This document shows positions 1 through 9,542 of a stretch of 64,000 bases of DNA, in pieces. A model generated the notes under the pieces. The model did no database searches and was not told the origin of the DNA. It was given only the letters and a program-made list of their open reading frames with translations. Positions within the stretch are counted from its first letter, which is position 1. Each line of letters starts with the position of its first letter. The position numbers and the translations under genes are program-made. The stretch is from NCBI RefSeq assembly GCF_964065165.1, contig NZ_OZ061549.1, positions 930,001-994,000 of the forward strand, in the 5' to 3' direction. The DNA is from Levilactobacillus yonginensis. Lineage in GTDB: Bacteria > Bacillota > Bacilli > Lactobacillales > Lactobacillaceae.

Positions 1-361
1 TCCGGAAAGGAACGTCACTCAAGTACTTCGCTTTTAATTCTTGGAAGTTGTCGATGACACCGTTGTGGACCAGGTAGAACCGGTCATCGTTAGAGAAATG
101 AGGATGCGCATTATCAACGCTAACTACCCCATGGGTTGCCCAACGTGTATGACCAATCCCGGTTGATCCGTGAACATCTGGCGTAATTTTTTCACGTAAA
201 TCAGCGATTCGCCCCTTGGTCTTGACCAAGTAGTCTTCGCCCTTTTGATCATTTACGTAAATACCAGCTGAATCATAGCCCCGGTATTCCAACTTCTGGA
301 GGCCCTCAACTAAAATCTTGACTGCGTTGTCGTTCCCCGTAACACCAACAATTCCACACAT
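1..361 (-). CDS. glmS: Glutamine-fructose-6-phosphate aminotransferase, N-terminal part (runs off the left edge)
   Basis: The first 120 codons of GlmS, which makes glucosamine-6-phosphate from fructose-6-phosphate and glutamine, the first committed step to UDP-GlcNAc. The protein starts MCGIVGVTGN; Cys2 becomes the N-terminal nucleophile of the glutaminase (Ntn hydrolase) domain. The family motifs LEYRGYDSAG, GHTRWATHG and HNGVIDN follow in order. The isomerase (SIS) domains lie outside the window. An AAAGGAAG ribosome site precedes the ATG. GlmM, the next enzyme of the pathway, lies directly upstream but is separated by a terminator, and glmS has its own promoter. Confidence 0.97.
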   Translation of the reverse strand, partial: MCGIVGVTGNDNAVKILVEGLQKLEYRGYDSAGIYVNDQKGEDYLVKTKGRIADLREKITPDVHGSTGIGHTRWATHGVVSVDNAHPHFSNDDRFYLVHNGVIDNFQELKAKYLSDVPFR

Positions 362-497
362 AATTTTTCTTCCTTTGCTTGACGCCATACCCGGTTCGAC
401 CGGACGGGTCAGTTTTTTATGAATTTAAGAAATGTATCCCTTTTCTAATTAATTGGTATAGACTGAAACACTTTGAAAAACATTCCTGAATGACTAT

Positions 498-526
498 ACT
501 TTACAGCCTTCTTAGGGGGTTGTCAA
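498..526 (-). promoter_or_regulatory. Promoter of glmS
   Basis: A perfect TTGACA -35 box (521-526) and TAAAGT -10 box (498-503) are separated by 17 bp. The transcript would have a leader of about 130 nt before glmS. The leader contains a small GC-rich hairpin (CCGG arms, about 388-402) near the ribosome site. I could not recognise the conserved core of the glmS ribozyme in it. Confidence 0.7.
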
Positions 527-562
527 TTAGAAAGTTCAAAAATGGTCTATCATTGTATTTTC

Positions 563-598
563 AAAAAAAGGATGCCCACTCTCACAAGTAGTCACCCT
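563..598 (-). terminator. Rho-independent terminator after glmM
   Basis: On the minus strand a hairpin with GGGTG and CATCC as outer arms, continued by about six inner pairs including wobbles, is followed by seven T residues. It lies just after the glmM stop codon and separates glmM from glmS. Confidence 0.7.
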
Positions 599-606
599 CT
601 AATTGC

Positions 607-1962
607 TTATTCCACGCCAACCTCAGCACGAACAACTGCGACGATTCGATCAACGTAAGCCGAAACCGTCTCTTTGGTTGGTGCTTCCGCCATGACCCGT
701 AAAAGGGGTTCTGTTCCAGAAGGACGCACTAACACACGACCGTCACCGTTCATTTCCTTTTCAACCGTCGCAATCATTGCCTTGACCTTAGGATTTTCTT
801 GCGCAGCCTGCTTATCAGCAACCTTCACGTTAACCAATTTCTGTGGGTAAGTCGTGACGTCAGCAGCCAGTTCAGAAAGCTTCTTCCCGGTTGCCTTTAA
901 AATGTGCAGTAATTGCAGACTCGTTAGTAAGCCATCTCCGGTAGTGTTGAAGTCCAAGAAGACAATATGTCCGGACTGTTCGCCACCCAAGTTGTAGCCA
1001 GACTTCAACATTTCTTCAACCACATATCGGTCCCCAACTTTGGTCTTCACTGACTTCAAGTCGTGAGCTTCCATGGCTTTATACATCCCTAGGTTACTCA
1101 TCACAGTGGTCACAATGGTATCTTTCTTCAGACGCCCATGTTCAGCCATGTACTTACCGCAAATGTACATAATCTTGTCACCATCTACGATATTCCCGTT
1201 TTCATCGACCGCAATACACCGATCACCGTCACCATCAAAGGCCAACCCAATCGCTGCGCCTTTTTCAACCACGAACTTCTGTAGTTGTTCAGGATGCGTA
1301 GAACCCACTTGGTCGTTAATGTTCAACCCATTAGGCGTCGTCGCAATGGTATCGAAGTCCAAATCAAAGTCCGCATACAGTCGCGAAACTAAGCCGCTCG
1401 TTGACCCATTAGCGGCATCAACCGCGATGTGCAAGCCATCCAAGTCATCCGCAATCGTTTGTTCCAGGAACTGAATGTACTTTTGACTACCTTCGGAATA
1501 ATCTTCAACCGTCCCGAGACCATCGGTCGTTGGCCGTGGTAATTCGTCGTTTTCTCCGTCTAATAGGGCTTCAATTTCTTCTTCCATTTCATCAGACAGC
1601 TTATAACCGTCGTTCCCGAAATACTTGATGCCGTTATATTCAGCAGGATTGTGGGAAGCCGTGATCATGACCCCAGCGGCAGCTCCCTGCGTCCGCACTA
1701 AGTAAGCAACGGCAGGCGTCGTGATAACCCCCAACCGCAGAACTTCAATCCCTACGGATAAGAGACCAGCCACCAAGGCGTTTTCCAACAATTGTCCAGA
1801 AATTCGGGTATCCCGGGCTACTAAGACTTGTGGATGAGCATTTTCACTATCCGCATGTTGGGTCAGTACGTAACCGCCAAACCGACCAACCTTGAACGCT
1901 AACTCGGGAGTCAGCTCTTGGTTAGCGACCCCCCGGACACCATCAGTTCCAAAATACTTCAT
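607..1962 (-). CDS. glmM: Phosphoglucosamine mutase
   Basis: GlmM interconverts glucosamine-6-phosphate and glucosamine-1-phosphate for UDP-GlcNAc and peptidoglycan synthesis. It is a four-domain alpha-D-phosphohexomutase. The start motif YFGTDGVRG is intact. The phosphoserine loop [11 protein letters not shown] puts the catalytic Ser near residue 103, the metal-binding loop DGDGDR is near 243-248, and the substrate phosphate loop RPSGTEP is near the C-terminus. I start at the ATG giving MKYFGTDG (451 aa), because AGG sits 9 nt before it and family members begin there; an ATG five codons upstream has its GGAG only 2 nt away. It is the last gene of a cdaA-cdaR-glmM operon. In relatives GlmM binds and inhibits CdaA, which fits the co-transcription. 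Confidence 0.98.
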   Translation of the reverse strand: MKYFGTDGVRGVANQELTPELAFKVGRFGGYVLTQHADSENAHPQVLVARDTRISGQLLENALVAGLLSVGIEVLRLGVITTPAVAYLVRTQGAAAGVMITASHNPAEYNGIKYFGNDGYKLSDEMEEEIEALLDGENDELPRPTTDGLGTVEDYSEGSQKYIQFLEQTIADDLDGLHIAVDAANGSTSGLVSRLYADFDLDFDTIATTPNGLNINDQVGSTHPEQLQKFVVEKGAAIGLAFDGDGDRCIAVDENGNIVDGDKIMYICGKYMAEHGRLKKDTIVTTVMSNLGMYKAMEAHDLKSVKTKVGDRYVVEEMLKSGYNLGGEQSGHIVFLDFNTTGDGLLTSLQLLHILKATGKKLSELAADVTTYPQKLVNVKVADKQAAQENPKVKAMIATVEKEMNGDGRVLVRPSGTEPLLRVMAEAPTKETVSAYVDRIVAVVRAEVGVE

Positions 1963-1991
1963 GTTAAATTTCCTCATTTCTCCAACTAGTG

Positions 1992-2960
1992 TTATTTTGT
2001 CGTTGCTTTAACCGTGACCTTGATCGTCGTAGGATCAAATGCCGTCACGTTATTATCGCTCGTATCCAGCGTAACCGTCTTGGTCGACTGGTCCTTGACG
2101 TCACTAACATCTACATCAACGTCAACGTTAGACAATTTCTTTAATTGCGACGAGCTCCCATACGCAGTAACTTTTGACACGTTACTGGTTAGTTTATACG
2201 TCGTTCCGGACGACCCGTTCTTAGCATTTAAATTGATTCCAACTTTCTTTCCTTGACCATCAGACGTAATCGGCAAATTAACTGTCGTCGTCGATGGTGT
2301 GAGAATTACGTTGACCGTCTTGCCACTGCTGTCGAGAGCTTCAATAACAGCCTGACTATTGAGGGTCTTCTTGGAATTCTGAGGTACCGTCAGTTGGGCA
2401 ATAACTTCCTTGATTCGGGAAATTTCGTTTGCTGCACCGGTTGCCTTGACCGTCGTCGTATCGGAAGTGGCCTTCCCGGCTGAATACCCCGCGGCAATAT
2501 TTTGACTATTGTACTTCACCTTAACTGGAAACGAAACGGTTCGTCGTGGCTCGATATCCACGGTGATCTTCGCCGGAGCGATAGTTGATTGAATCTCATG
2601 ATTCAACCCTTCTTGATGCAAAGTAACCTTATGTTTACCGGTTCCTAAATCACTTAAGGCCGCATAAACTTTAAAGTTTTGCGTATTCGCTGTTGTGGTT
2701 ACTAGAGCTAATGGACCCTTTAAAGTCACCTTGACCTTCGACGGATACCCGGTCACAAAATACTTATTACTGTTCACGTTAAGTTGTAAAGGGACCGACA
2801 CGGTCATCGTTTTAGTGGCCGTCAGAGACGTATTATTATCCGAGTTAGTTGATTGGTTGTTACTGGACGACTTCGTACTGTTCACGTAGAAGAATAGTAG
2901 AATAGCGAGGATCAACGCCAGAATGCGATACAACCACGTTGTGTAACGCTCATTTTTCAT
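1992..2960 (-). CDS. cdaR: CdaR, YbbR-domain regulator of the diadenylate cyclase
   Basis: A 322-aa extracytoplasmic protein with one N-terminal membrane anchor (about residues 11-27) followed by YbbR-type beta domains. Ser, Thr, Asn and Lys are abundant, and the protein ends in a Lys/Thr-rich tail. In related Firmicutes CdaR binds CdaA in the membrane and modulates c-di-AMP synthesis. Its ATG overlaps the cdaA stop codon by one base (TAATG), so translation is probably coupled. The YbbR assignment rests on position, topology and the repeated VxVP/VxL beta pattern; repeat borders cannot be set by eye. I expect three or four domains. Confidence 0.92.
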   Translation of the reverse strand: MKNERYTTWLYRILALILAILLFFYVNSTKSSSNNQSTNSDNNTSLTATKTMTVSVPLQLNVNSNKYFVTGYPSKVKVTLKGPLALVTTTANTQNFKVYAALSDLGTGKHKVTLHQEGLNHEIQSTIAPAKITVDIEPRRTVSFPVKVKYNSQNIAAGYSAGKATSDTTTVKATGAANEISRIKEVIAQLTVPQNSKKTLNSQAVIEALDSSGKTVNVILTPSTTTVNLPITSDGQGKKVGINLNAKNGSSGTTYKLTSNVSKVTAYGSSSQLKKLSNVDVDVDVSDVKDQSTKTVTLDTSDNNVTAFDPTTIKVTVKATTK

Positions 2961-3808
2961 TAGCGCCGCCCCCCTCTGAACCGTTGATCGAACCAGTCAA
3001 ACAGTTTCACAAAGAAGTTCCCATCATCAGTTGCCTCTTCGTTTACCAGTTCGTTACGCAGGAACTTTAGATAATCAGATTGAGTCAGGCCACGAAGTAA
3101 CTCGTTATTTTTCGTAATGGAGACTTCACCTGTTTCTTCAGAGATGACGATGGTCAACGCATCCGTCACTTCTGAGATACCTACGGCTGCCCGGTGACGC
3201 GTTCCCAATTCCTTAGGAATCAGATTGCTTTCGGACAGTGGTAAGTAGGCCGCTGCCACGGCAATCCGGTTATCACGAATGATAACCGCACCATCGTGGA
3301 GTGGCGTGTTCGGAATAAAGATATTGATCAATAACTCACCAGTCAACTCGGCATCCAAGTCGATTCCCGTTTCGATATAGTCTTCCAGACCCGTATCTCG
3401 CTGAATCGTCATCAAGGCACCGATCCGACGCTTGGACATGTACTGAATGGCCTTATCCAACCCTTCAATCATGTGATTAGCGGCTTCATTTTCGTGACGA
3501 ACCCGTACAAATAGCGAGCCTCGTCCAAGGTGCTCCAACCCCCGTCTAATTTCAGGTTGAAAGACGATAATAATCGCAATAACACCCCAATTAATAACTT
3601 GATCAACCAACCACGACACGGTATTTAGGCCTAGGTAGGCGCTGACGAATCGTACGATCAGAATCAAGATGACCCCACGGAACAACTGAATGGCTTTCGT
3701 TCCCCGTAACATCACGATCAATTCATAAATGACGAACCACACTACCAGAATGTCGAGGAGGTTGACTAAATTTCCTATAGTAAGGAGATTTCCCCAATCC
3801 AGGTTCAT
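2960..3808 (-). CDS. cdaA: Membrane-bound diadenylate cyclase CdaA
   Basis: Makes the second messenger c-di-AMP from two ATP. c-di-AMP controls potassium and osmolyte transport and cell-wall homeostasis. About three transmembrane helices fill residues 10-80 and a DAC domain follows. The catalytic DGA is at 172-174 (LHDGAVIIRD) and the RHR motif at 204-206 (TRHRAAVG). The length of 282 aa is normal for the CdaA/DacA class. The ATG has a GGAGGG ribosome site. It is the first gene of cdaA-cdaR-glmM, the usual Firmicutes arrangement. Confidence 0.97.
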   Translation of the reverse strand: MNLDWGNLLTIGNLVNLLDILVVWFVIYELIVMLRGTKAIQLFRGVILILIVRFVSAYLGLNTVSWLVDQVINWGVIAIIIVFQPEIRRGLEHLGRGSLFVRVRHENEAANHMIEGLDKAIQYMSKRRIGALMTIQRDTGLEDYIETGIDLDAELTGELLINIFIPNTPLHDGAVIIRDNRIAVAAAYLPLSESNLIPKELGTRHRAAVGISEVTDALTIVISEETGEVSITKNNELLRGLTQSDYLKFLRNELVNEEATDDGNFFVKLFDWFDQRFRGGRR

Positions 3809-3838
3809 GACTTTCCCTCCAAATTGAATTCAGATTTT

Positions 3839-3844
3839 ATTATA
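3839..3844 (-). promoter_or_regulatory. Extended -10 promoter of the cdaA operon
   Basis: A perfect TATAAT preceded by TGC (extended -10 pattern TGnTATAAT) lies about 30 nt before the cdaA start. No good -35 box is present at the normal distance, which suits an extended -10 promoter. Confidence 0.5.
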
Positions 3845-4053
3845 GCACGGCACCGCACACATTTCGCCCTGAAAGGGAACAATGACCGTCTGGACGTCGA
3901 AATTTATCGGAAAACTTACGGATTCTTTAAACTCAAATATTCCGGTTATTTTAATGAAAATAATCTGTTAACATAGAAGTCATATTGTGCCAATTCCCGG
4001 CCTTCTCGCTGTAGAATAGGGGTACAGACTTACGAAAGGATCGGTGACGGCTT

Positions 4054-4707
4054 ATGAATCGGCGTGCTCGGTGGGAAATTCGCGTCTTCTTTATGGCGTG
4101 GCTTATTTTCTTGTTTTTCCGTGCTAAGGACCCCTTCTCATTCCTGGTACTCAACACCTTCTTGGGAGCCATCCCCATTGAACTAAGCTTTCATATTGGT
4201 CGTCAACACCCTAAGAGCGGTTGGCTTTTTTGGCCCTTGGTACTCCTGTGGCTGCTCTTCTATCCTAACGCCCCTTATCTCTTAACGGACCTATTCCATT
4301 TATCCTTGCTCCAGCCATACGCCCTGAGTGGCCTGCTAAGAGTCACACCACATCTCTGGATATACTTTACCTATATGATTGTCAGTGCCATTAGCTGTAC
4401 ATTTTTGGGCTTCTGGAGCCTTAACCACGTCAGTGATGCGATTACACAACGATTAGCCAAAGGCAACCGGTGGGCGCGACTACTCATCGTCTGTGTGCTG
4501 ACCTTTCTAACGGCGGTGGGGCTCTATATCGGCCGCTTCCTGCGGATTCACACGGTCTACCTCTTTTTAAATCCGGAACAATTTATTCGACCATTACTCG
4601 ACATGTGGAATCCTAACATGTGGATCTTTGTTATCCTGATGACCTTCATTCAGTTGTTCTGTTACTGGATTCTCTACTTGATCATGAGCGCTCAACACGA
4701 AGACTAA
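4054..4707 (+). CDS. DUF1361 family integral membrane protein
   Basis: A 217-aa membrane protein with about six hydrophobic segments. The motif YPNAPYLLTDLFHL in the first third and GLYIGRFLR in the second half are typical of the DUF1361 family, whose function is unknown. It is one of the few plus-strand genes here and stands alone, divergent from cdaA. A GAAAGGA ribosome site lies 13 nt before the ATG, which is rather far. A strong terminator follows. No substrate or partner can be inferred from context. Confidence 0.85.
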   Translation: MNRRARWEIRVFFMAWLIFLFFRAKDPFSFLVLNTFLGAIPIELSFHIGRQHPKSGWLFWPLVLLWLLFYPNAPYLLTDLFHLSLLQPYALSGLLRVTPHLWIYFTYMIVSAISCTFLGFWSLNHVSDAITQRLAKGNRWARLLIVCVLTFLTAVGLYIGRFLRIHTVYLFLNPEQFIRPLLDMWNPNMWIFVILMTFIQLFCYWILYLIMSAQHED

Positions 4708-4719
4708 TTCATTATACAT

Positions 4720-4754
4720 AAAGAGACCTGGAAGCAATTTCCAGGTCTCTTTTG
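4720..4754. terminator. Bidirectional terminator between DUF1361 gene and antiporter gene
   Basis: A hairpin of about 14 bp (AAAGAGACCTGGAA paired with TTCCAGGTCTCTTT) has A-rich and T-rich edges. It can end transcription from both converging genes. Confidence 0.85.
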
Positions 4755-4775
4755 ATCATTCTAATCTTTTTAAGC

Positions 4776-6905
4776 CTACTCATCGTTATTCAACGACATA
4801 ACTAACACATTTTCTGAGTAGTTCACGTACTGCCGAAGGTGTGAAGCCATGTTCCAGGTAATGTTCCCGGCCTCAAGCAACGTTTGAATACCAGAACGCT
4901 CTGCTCCCAACGCCCTGACCCGCATCGTGTTGATCTGATGTTGGTACTCTTCCTCATGAGTCGGGGCAGATTCAGCTTTAGCGCGCTCAATCCGGTTACG
5001 GTACTGTACCAACAAATGGTACACAGCTTGATTATCAAACTGGGTTTCATCGACGTCGGAACTTGCCAGATACTGTGACAGAGACTTGATAGCGGCCTTG
5101 GCCGTCTCACGCTCAATCAAATTATTCTCAGCATGTAGCCGGTCCGTATCTTCGGAATGCAACCAATAGGCAGCGTTACGAATCATGTGCTTAAAGAAAA
5201 CCCGCCAGTAACGCAGAACACTTGGCATAGTGTGCCCAGCCACCTGTGTTAACCGATTTTCTAGGTTTTCAATTCGGCGTAGTGCCCCCACGTAACTCGT
5301 TTGGGTAATTTTTTCGCCCTTTCGCAATTCTTTAAGGGAGGCTCGTTCACCGGCCAAAGTGACTTCTCGAAGTTTGATTTCATCCTCCAAAACCTTCTGC
5401 ATAGCGGTGTCCGCGCGATAATTCATTTCTAATCGACGAATGACAAATTGATAATCTAAAATTAGGTCATACGCCGCTCGCTGGTTGTTGGGGCGACGCA
5501 ATTCTTCAATTTTTGAAATTGCCAGCCGCATGATATACGCCCGAGCTTCATCCTCACTAATCTTTCGGACGGGATCAGCTGGGATTTCTTCACCATCGGC
5601 ATCCAAGTCAATGTCGTTGGCCCCTTCATCACTGGCGCTAGCCCGCGTTTGTAACGGTTGGCCTGACGTTGAGATCAGCGGTAACGTAATCGTCGCGGCC
5701 ACCAGACTGATGATAATCACGCCGGACGCCACAAACAGCATCAACGAACGCGTTGGAAAACCAGCACCAGAAGCAATGGTCATTGGAACTGACAAGACAC
5801 CGGCCATGGTCACAGCTCCCCGCACGCCAGACAATCCTGAAAGAATTGACATCCGCAAACCTGGCCGATTTTGGGGTGCCTTATGCGTTATTCGTTCATA
5901 AAGCACATATCCGTACGTCCAAACCGTTCGGATCACTACGATGATAACCCAGGTCACAAACGCAAAGAACAAGGCTTCCCAGGTATTAAACTGGCCACCC
6001 TTGATAACTTGCGACGTTGCCACGGGTAGCTCGATTCCCAAAATCACAAACACGATTCCGTTTAGCGAGTAGATAATGATATCCCAAACCTTTTCAGTAA
6101 CCAGTTTTAATTCTGGCGAATCCTCCACGATTCGGTTTTCCCGGGCGTGATACAGCACCCCAGCAGTCACCACTGCGATAACTCCAGAGGCGTGCGTAAT
6201 TTCTTCCGTCACCAAGTATACGACAAAGGGCGTCGCAATCTGCAAAACAGTGTTAAAAATCACGTCATCGATTCCTTGCCGACGCAAGATATCCATCAAT
6301 AATTGAATAGCTGTCATAAAAATTAAACCGGATAGGAACCCGACGATACTGATGTAAAAGAAATCACCCACGGCTGTCCCCATTGAGAAAGCGCCAGTCA
6401 CCGTAGCAGCAATTGCGTATTTAAACGCAATCAGGCCACTTGCGTCATTAATTAAACTTTCACCACTCACCAAATGCATCAAACTGTCTGGGAGCTTAGC
6501 TTGTTTTGAAATGGACTGCACGGCCACTGGGTCGGTTGGTGATAAAATCGCGGCCAACGCGAAAGCCACCGTCAGTGGCATCTTAGGAATCAATTCATAA
6601 ATCAAGAACCCACCCAAAATCGTGGTCAGAAAGACCAACCAGATGGCGTTTGCAAAAATTGGTCCCCGCAGCCGCCAAAGTTCCCGTCGGGGAAAACGCC
6701 GGCCATCGTTATACAGTAACGGGGCAATAAATAGTAGCAAAAACCAGTCAGTTTCAAGTGGTACTTCAAATTTCCAAATTAAAGCCACCAAAAGCCCTAG
6801 GGCAATTTGAATCAAACTAACTGGAATAAACGTGAGGTAGTGACTGATAATATTAGAAAACAGGACTAACACAATCAACAGGATCACTGCTTCAACAATT
6901 GGCAC
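4776..6905 (-). CDS. CPA1-family Na+/H+ antiporter (NhaP type) with long cytoplasmic tail
   Basis: An exchanger that moves Na+ (or K+) out for protons. About twelve transmembrane helices fill residues 1-420. The CPA1 signature GESLINDASGL carries the ion-binding Asn-Asp pair at about 153-154, and SPTDPVAV (about 122-129) and GLSGVRGAVTMAG are further family motifs. The last 280 residues are hydrophilic and charged with probable coiled-coil segments, as in bacterial CPA1 proteins with regulatory tails. The start codon is GTG behind a strong GAGGGGGG site; an ATG two bases earlier is out of frame. It precedes nothing in its own operon and ends at a shared terminator. Ion preference cannot be read from sequence. 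Confidence 0.92.
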   Translation of the reverse strand: MPIVEAVILLIVLVLFSNIISHYLTFIPVSLIQIALGLLVALIWKFEVPLETDWFLLLFIAPLLYNDGRRFPRRELWRLRGPIFANAIWLVFLTTILGGFLIYELIPKMPLTVAFALAAILSPTDPVAVQSISKQAKLPDSLMHLVSGESLINDASGLIAFKYAIAATVTGAFSMGTAVGDFFYISIVGFLSGLIFMTAIQLLMDILRRQGIDDVIFNTVLQIATPFVVYLVTEEITHASGVIAVVTAGVLYHARENRIVEDSPELKLVTEKVWDIIIYSLNGIVFVILGIELPVATSQVIKGGQFNTWEALFFAFVTWVIIVVIRTVWTYGYVLYERITHKAPQNRPGLRMSILSGLSGVRGAVTMAGVLSVPMTIASGAGFPTRSLMLFVASGVIIISLVAATITLPLISTSGQPLQTRASASDEGANDIDLDADGEEIPADPVRKISEDEARAYIMRLAISKIEELRRPNNQRAAYDLILDYQFVIRRLEMNYRADTAMQKVLEDEIKLREVTLAGERASLKELRKGEKITQTSYVGALRRIENLENRLTQVAGHTMPSVLRYWRVFFKHMIRNAAYWLHSEDTDRLHAENNLIERETAKAAIKSLSQYLASSDVDETQFDNQAVYHLLVQYRNRIERAKAESAPTHEEEYQHQINTMRVRALGAERSGIQTLLEAGNITWNMASHLRQYVNYSENVLVMSLNNDE

Positions 6906-6923
6906 ATAAGGTCCCCCCTCTTT

Positions 6924-7835
6924 TTATTTTGTATGTGGTTCATCACCAATGATGCGGACTTCAGTTTCCAAGTGCACATCGTCTTCTTTTAAAATGACCG
7001 CCTGAATGTGATGAATTAAGTCCAAGTAGTCCGTTGCCGTAGCATGATCAATGTTCACAATAAAGCCGGCATGCTTCATGGAAACCTGCGCGCCACCCAT
7101 CTGATAGCCTTGTAGACCGGCTGCTTGAATCAGTTGGCCAGTGTAATGACCCTCTGGCCGCTTGAAAACACTCCCACAAGAAGGTAGTTCCAGTGGCTGT
7201 TTTGCAGCCCGACGAGCATTTAAATCATCCATTTTAGCCTGAATTTCCGCCTTATCGCCGACTTGGAGAGCAAACGTCGCCGTCAACACGATATCGTTAT
7301 AATCCTGAATCGAACTGTGCCGGTATCCAAAGTCAAGCTCAGTCTGGGTCAAGGTCCGAATCTCTCCCGCAGGAGTCAAAACCTCAGCAGCAACTGCGAC
7401 TTCTTTGATTTCACCGCCGTAAGCTCCAGCATTCATAAAAATGGCCCCACCGACGCTACCAGGAATTCCAGCAGCAAACTCTAACCCGGTCAGTCCATGC
7501 GCCTGTGCCACCTGCGTGGTCTTGATCAGAGCGGCTCCAGCCTCTGCCGTCACCGTCTGACCATCCGTTGTAATAGCGTTCATCTTCGTTAAAATCATGA
7601 CCAGGCCACGAATACCGCCGTCTCGAACAATCAAGTTGCTAGCGTTACCCACTACCGTAATGGGAAGGCCAATTTGGTTCGCATAAGCCAGCAATGATTT
7701 TGTTTCCTGAATATTCGTTGGAAATGCTAAATAGTCAGCAGGTCCACCGGTCTTCGTATGCGTATAGTGAGCCAGAGGCTCGTTACGTAAAATTTCAATC
7801 GTTGGAAATGCCGTCGCTATGTCTTCCATCATCAT
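6924..7835 (-). CDS. murB: UDP-N-acetylenolpyruvoylglucosamine reductase
   Basis: MurB reduces UDP-GlcNAc-enolpyruvate to UDP-MurNAc with NADPH and bound FAD, the second committed step of peptidoglycan synthesis in the cytoplasm. FAD-binding motifs [14 protein letters not shown] and [21 protein letters not shown] are present. The active-site segment SCGSVFKRP and a C-terminal LETEVRIIG with the second catalytic Glu are also there. I start at the first of three consecutive ATG codons, which has AAGGGA about 5 nt upstream and gives 304 aa; an upstream in-frame ATG would add 18 atypical residues. It is transcribed toward the antiporter gene 18 bp away, so the two may share a transcript. Confidence 0.97.
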   Translation of the reverse strand: MMMEDIATAFPTIEILRNEPLAHYTHTKTGGPADYLAFPTNIQETKSLLAYANQIGLPITVVGNASNLIVRDGGIRGLVMILTKMNAITTDGQTVTAEAGAALIKTTQVAQAHGLTGLEFAAGIPGSVGGAIFMNAGAYGGEIKEVAVAAEVLTPAGEIRTLTQTELDFGYRHSSIQDYNDIVLTATFALQVGDKAEIQAKMDDLNARRAAKQPLELPSCGSVFKRPEGHYTGQLIQAAGLQGYQMGGAQVSMKHAGFIVNIDHATATDYLDLIHHIQAVILKEDDVHLETEVRIIGDEPHTK

Positions 7836-7981
7836 TATTTTCCCTTCGTTCCGCAAATGTTTGGCCCTGTTTTGCCGTTCATCGGCCAAACAAGATTGAC
7901 AGTCAATAAATCTATTTTACCATGAAAACAAGCATCATCGGGAGCGAACGCATCAATCAAAGCAAAATCTAACATTTCTGG

Positions 7982-7987
7982 TATACT
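7982..7987 (+). promoter_or_regulatory. -10 box of the exoA promoter
   Basis: TATACT preceded by TGG forms an extended -10 element about 26 nt before the exoA start codon. No clear -35 box was found. Confidence 0.45.
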
Positions 7988-8012
7988 AAACACAGTTAGT
8001 GGAGGTGCAGTC

Positions 8013-8783
8013 ATGAAATTTATTTCTTGGAATGTAAACGGCCTGCGGGCAATTGTAAAAAAAGGGTTTGTGGACACCTTTCAGGACCTAGATGCCGATT
8101 TCTTTGGTGTCCAGGAAACGAAGCTTCAAGCTGGTCAGATTGACTTAGACCTACCTGGATACTATCAATACTGGAATTATGCTGAACGTAAAGGTTACTC
8201 AGGAACGGCCCTATTTACGAAACACAAACCGTTGAATGTCATCTATGGTATCGATGCCCCTGACTTTGACCACGAGGGCCGGACCATTACCCTAGAATAT
8301 CCAGATTTCTACGTACTGACCTGTTACACTCCTAACTCAGGTAGCGGACTCAAACGGTTGGACTTCCGCATGGGCTGGGAGAAGGCCTTCCTGAAATTTG
8401 TGAACCAACTAAACGCTAAGAAACCCATCATTTTCTGTGGCGACCTCAACGTTGCGCACACCGAAATTGATTTAAAGAATCCCAAAACGAATCATAAGAA
8501 TGCTGGCTTTACCGATGATGAACGTGAAAAGTTCACCGACTTACTGGGAGCCGGTTACACAGATACCTTCCGTTACTTCAATCCCGATGCAACTGAACGT
8601 TACTCATGGTGGAGCTATCGGTTCCACGCTCGTGACAACAATGCTGGCTGGCGCATCGACTACTTCATTACTAGCAACCGGTTACAGCCACAATTAACTA
8701 GTGTGCAGATTTTAGACCAAGTCATGGGTTCTGACCACTGCCCAGTTGAACTCAACGTCGACGGTCTCACTGTCGAAGCATAA
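8013..8783 (+). CDS. exoA: Exodeoxyribonuclease III / AP endonuclease
   Basis: A 256-aa endonuclease/exonuclease/phosphatase-fold enzyme that cuts at abasic sites and trims 3' ends during base excision repair. Family motifs appear in order: ISWNVNGLRA (metal-binding Asn), QETKLQ (metal-binding Glu), GDLNVAHTEIDLKNP (catalytic Asp/Asn), WRIDYF and GSDHCPVEL (catalytic Asp-His). It has a GTGGAGGTG ribosome site. The next gene starts 22 bp after its stop, so the two nucleases form a small operon. Uracil-DNA glycosylase (ung), which creates its substrate, lies 5 kb away. Confidence 0.96.
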   Translation: MKFISWNVNGLRAIVKKGFVDTFQDLDADFFGVQETKLQAGQIDLDLPGYYQYWNYAERKGYSGTALFTKHKPLNVIYGIDAPDFDHEGRTITLEYPDFYVLTCYTPNSGSGLKRLDFRMGWEKAFLKFVNQLNAKKPIIFCGDLNVAHTEIDLKNPKTNHKNAGFTDDEREKFTDLLGAGYTDTFRYFNPDATERYSWWSYRFHARDNNAGWRIDYFITSNRLQPQLTSVQILDQVMGSDHCPVELNVDGLTVEA

Positions 8784-8805
8784 AACTGAAAGGAAGGATT
8801 CATTC

Positions 8806-9342
8806 GTGAACTTCGTTGCCATGGATTTTGAAACGGCCAACGGCCAACGTTACAGTGCCTGCTCATTAGCACTGACCATTGTACGTAATAGCCAGGTCGT
8901 TGACGAATTTTACTCATTGATCAAACCCGATACCGATTTTTTCTGGCGAAACGTTCAAATCCACGGGATCCACGAAAAAGACGTCGCCAATGCTCCCACT
9001 TTCCCTGAAGTTTGGGACCACGTGGCCCCCTTCTTTCAACGTGATCGTCTTGTCATTGCGCATAACGCCCCCTTTGACAACGGCGTCCTGCGGAGTAGTC
9101 TGGAACATTACAACTTACCGACGGCCCGTTACCTAACGCTAGACACGGTCAAGACTAGTCGGAAGTTCTTCCCAGAATTTCCCAATCACAAATTGAATAC
9201 GGTCTGTGACGAACTAAACATCGACCTGCACCATCACCACAATGCGTTGGATGACAGTTTGGCCTGTGCCAATATTTTATTGTACGAAGCCAACCACTTT
9301 GGAACCCAACCGTTGAAGCCATTTGTAACGATCAACGCGTAA
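8806..9342 (+). CDS. DnaQ-like 3'-5' exonuclease (DEDDh family)
   Basis: A 178-aa single-domain exonuclease of the DNA polymerase III epsilon/RNase T superfamily. Exo I is AMDFETANG (Asp, Glu), Exo II is HNAPFDNGVL (Asp) and Exo III is HNALDDSLACA (His, Asp), so all four metal ligands and the His are present. I choose the GTG start at 8806 because AAAGGAAGG stands 7-10 nt before it and the conserved VAMDFETA follows at once; longer versions overlap exoA. It is a stand-alone exonuclease, not a PolC domain, and its substrate is not defined by sequence. Pairing with exoA suggests DNA repair or nucleotide trimming. Confidence 0.9.
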   Translation: MNFVAMDFETANGQRYSACSLALTIVRNSQVVDEFYSLIKPDTDFFWRNVQIHGIHEKDVANAPTFPEVWDHVAPFFQRDRLVIAHNAPFDNGVLRSSLEHYNLPTARYLTLDTVKTSRKFFPEFPNHKLNTVCDELNIDLHHHHNALDDSLACANILLYEANHFGTQPLKPFVTINA

Positions 9343-9366
9343 AATTAAACGTGAATTTCAATTCTT

Positions 9367-9430
9367 AAATATACTAAAAGCAGGACTGTAAAACCAAATC
9401 GATTTTGCAGTCCTGCTTTTAGTATATTTT
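9367..9430. terminator. Long bidirectional terminator
   Basis: A nearly perfect hairpin of about 26 bp (arms beginning AAATATACTAAAAGCAGG and ending CCTGCTTTTAGTATATTT, one wobble) with a 9-nt loop follows the exonuclease gene. Confidence 0.85.
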
Positions 9431-9542
9431 GCCTTTCACAACTCAGTCTGCCGAAACGTGCGTCAGGAAGCAGTGAACACTTACCTCTGAGCGCAAATGT
9501 TCATTAGCTAGATATCTTGCCTGACCACGCCATTATTTCCGT

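Noticed and set aside
362..560. glmS ribozyme in the glmS leader
   Set aside because: The leader has a promoter and a small GC-rich hairpin, but I could not see the conserved ribozyme core or pseudoknot elements, and it is short. A covariance-model search would settle it.
3951..4178. 75-residue basic protein on the minus strand
   Set aside because: It lies antisense to the start of the DUF1361 gene; the composition (Lys, Arg, Ser) is that of a shadow frame and it lacks a good ribosome site.
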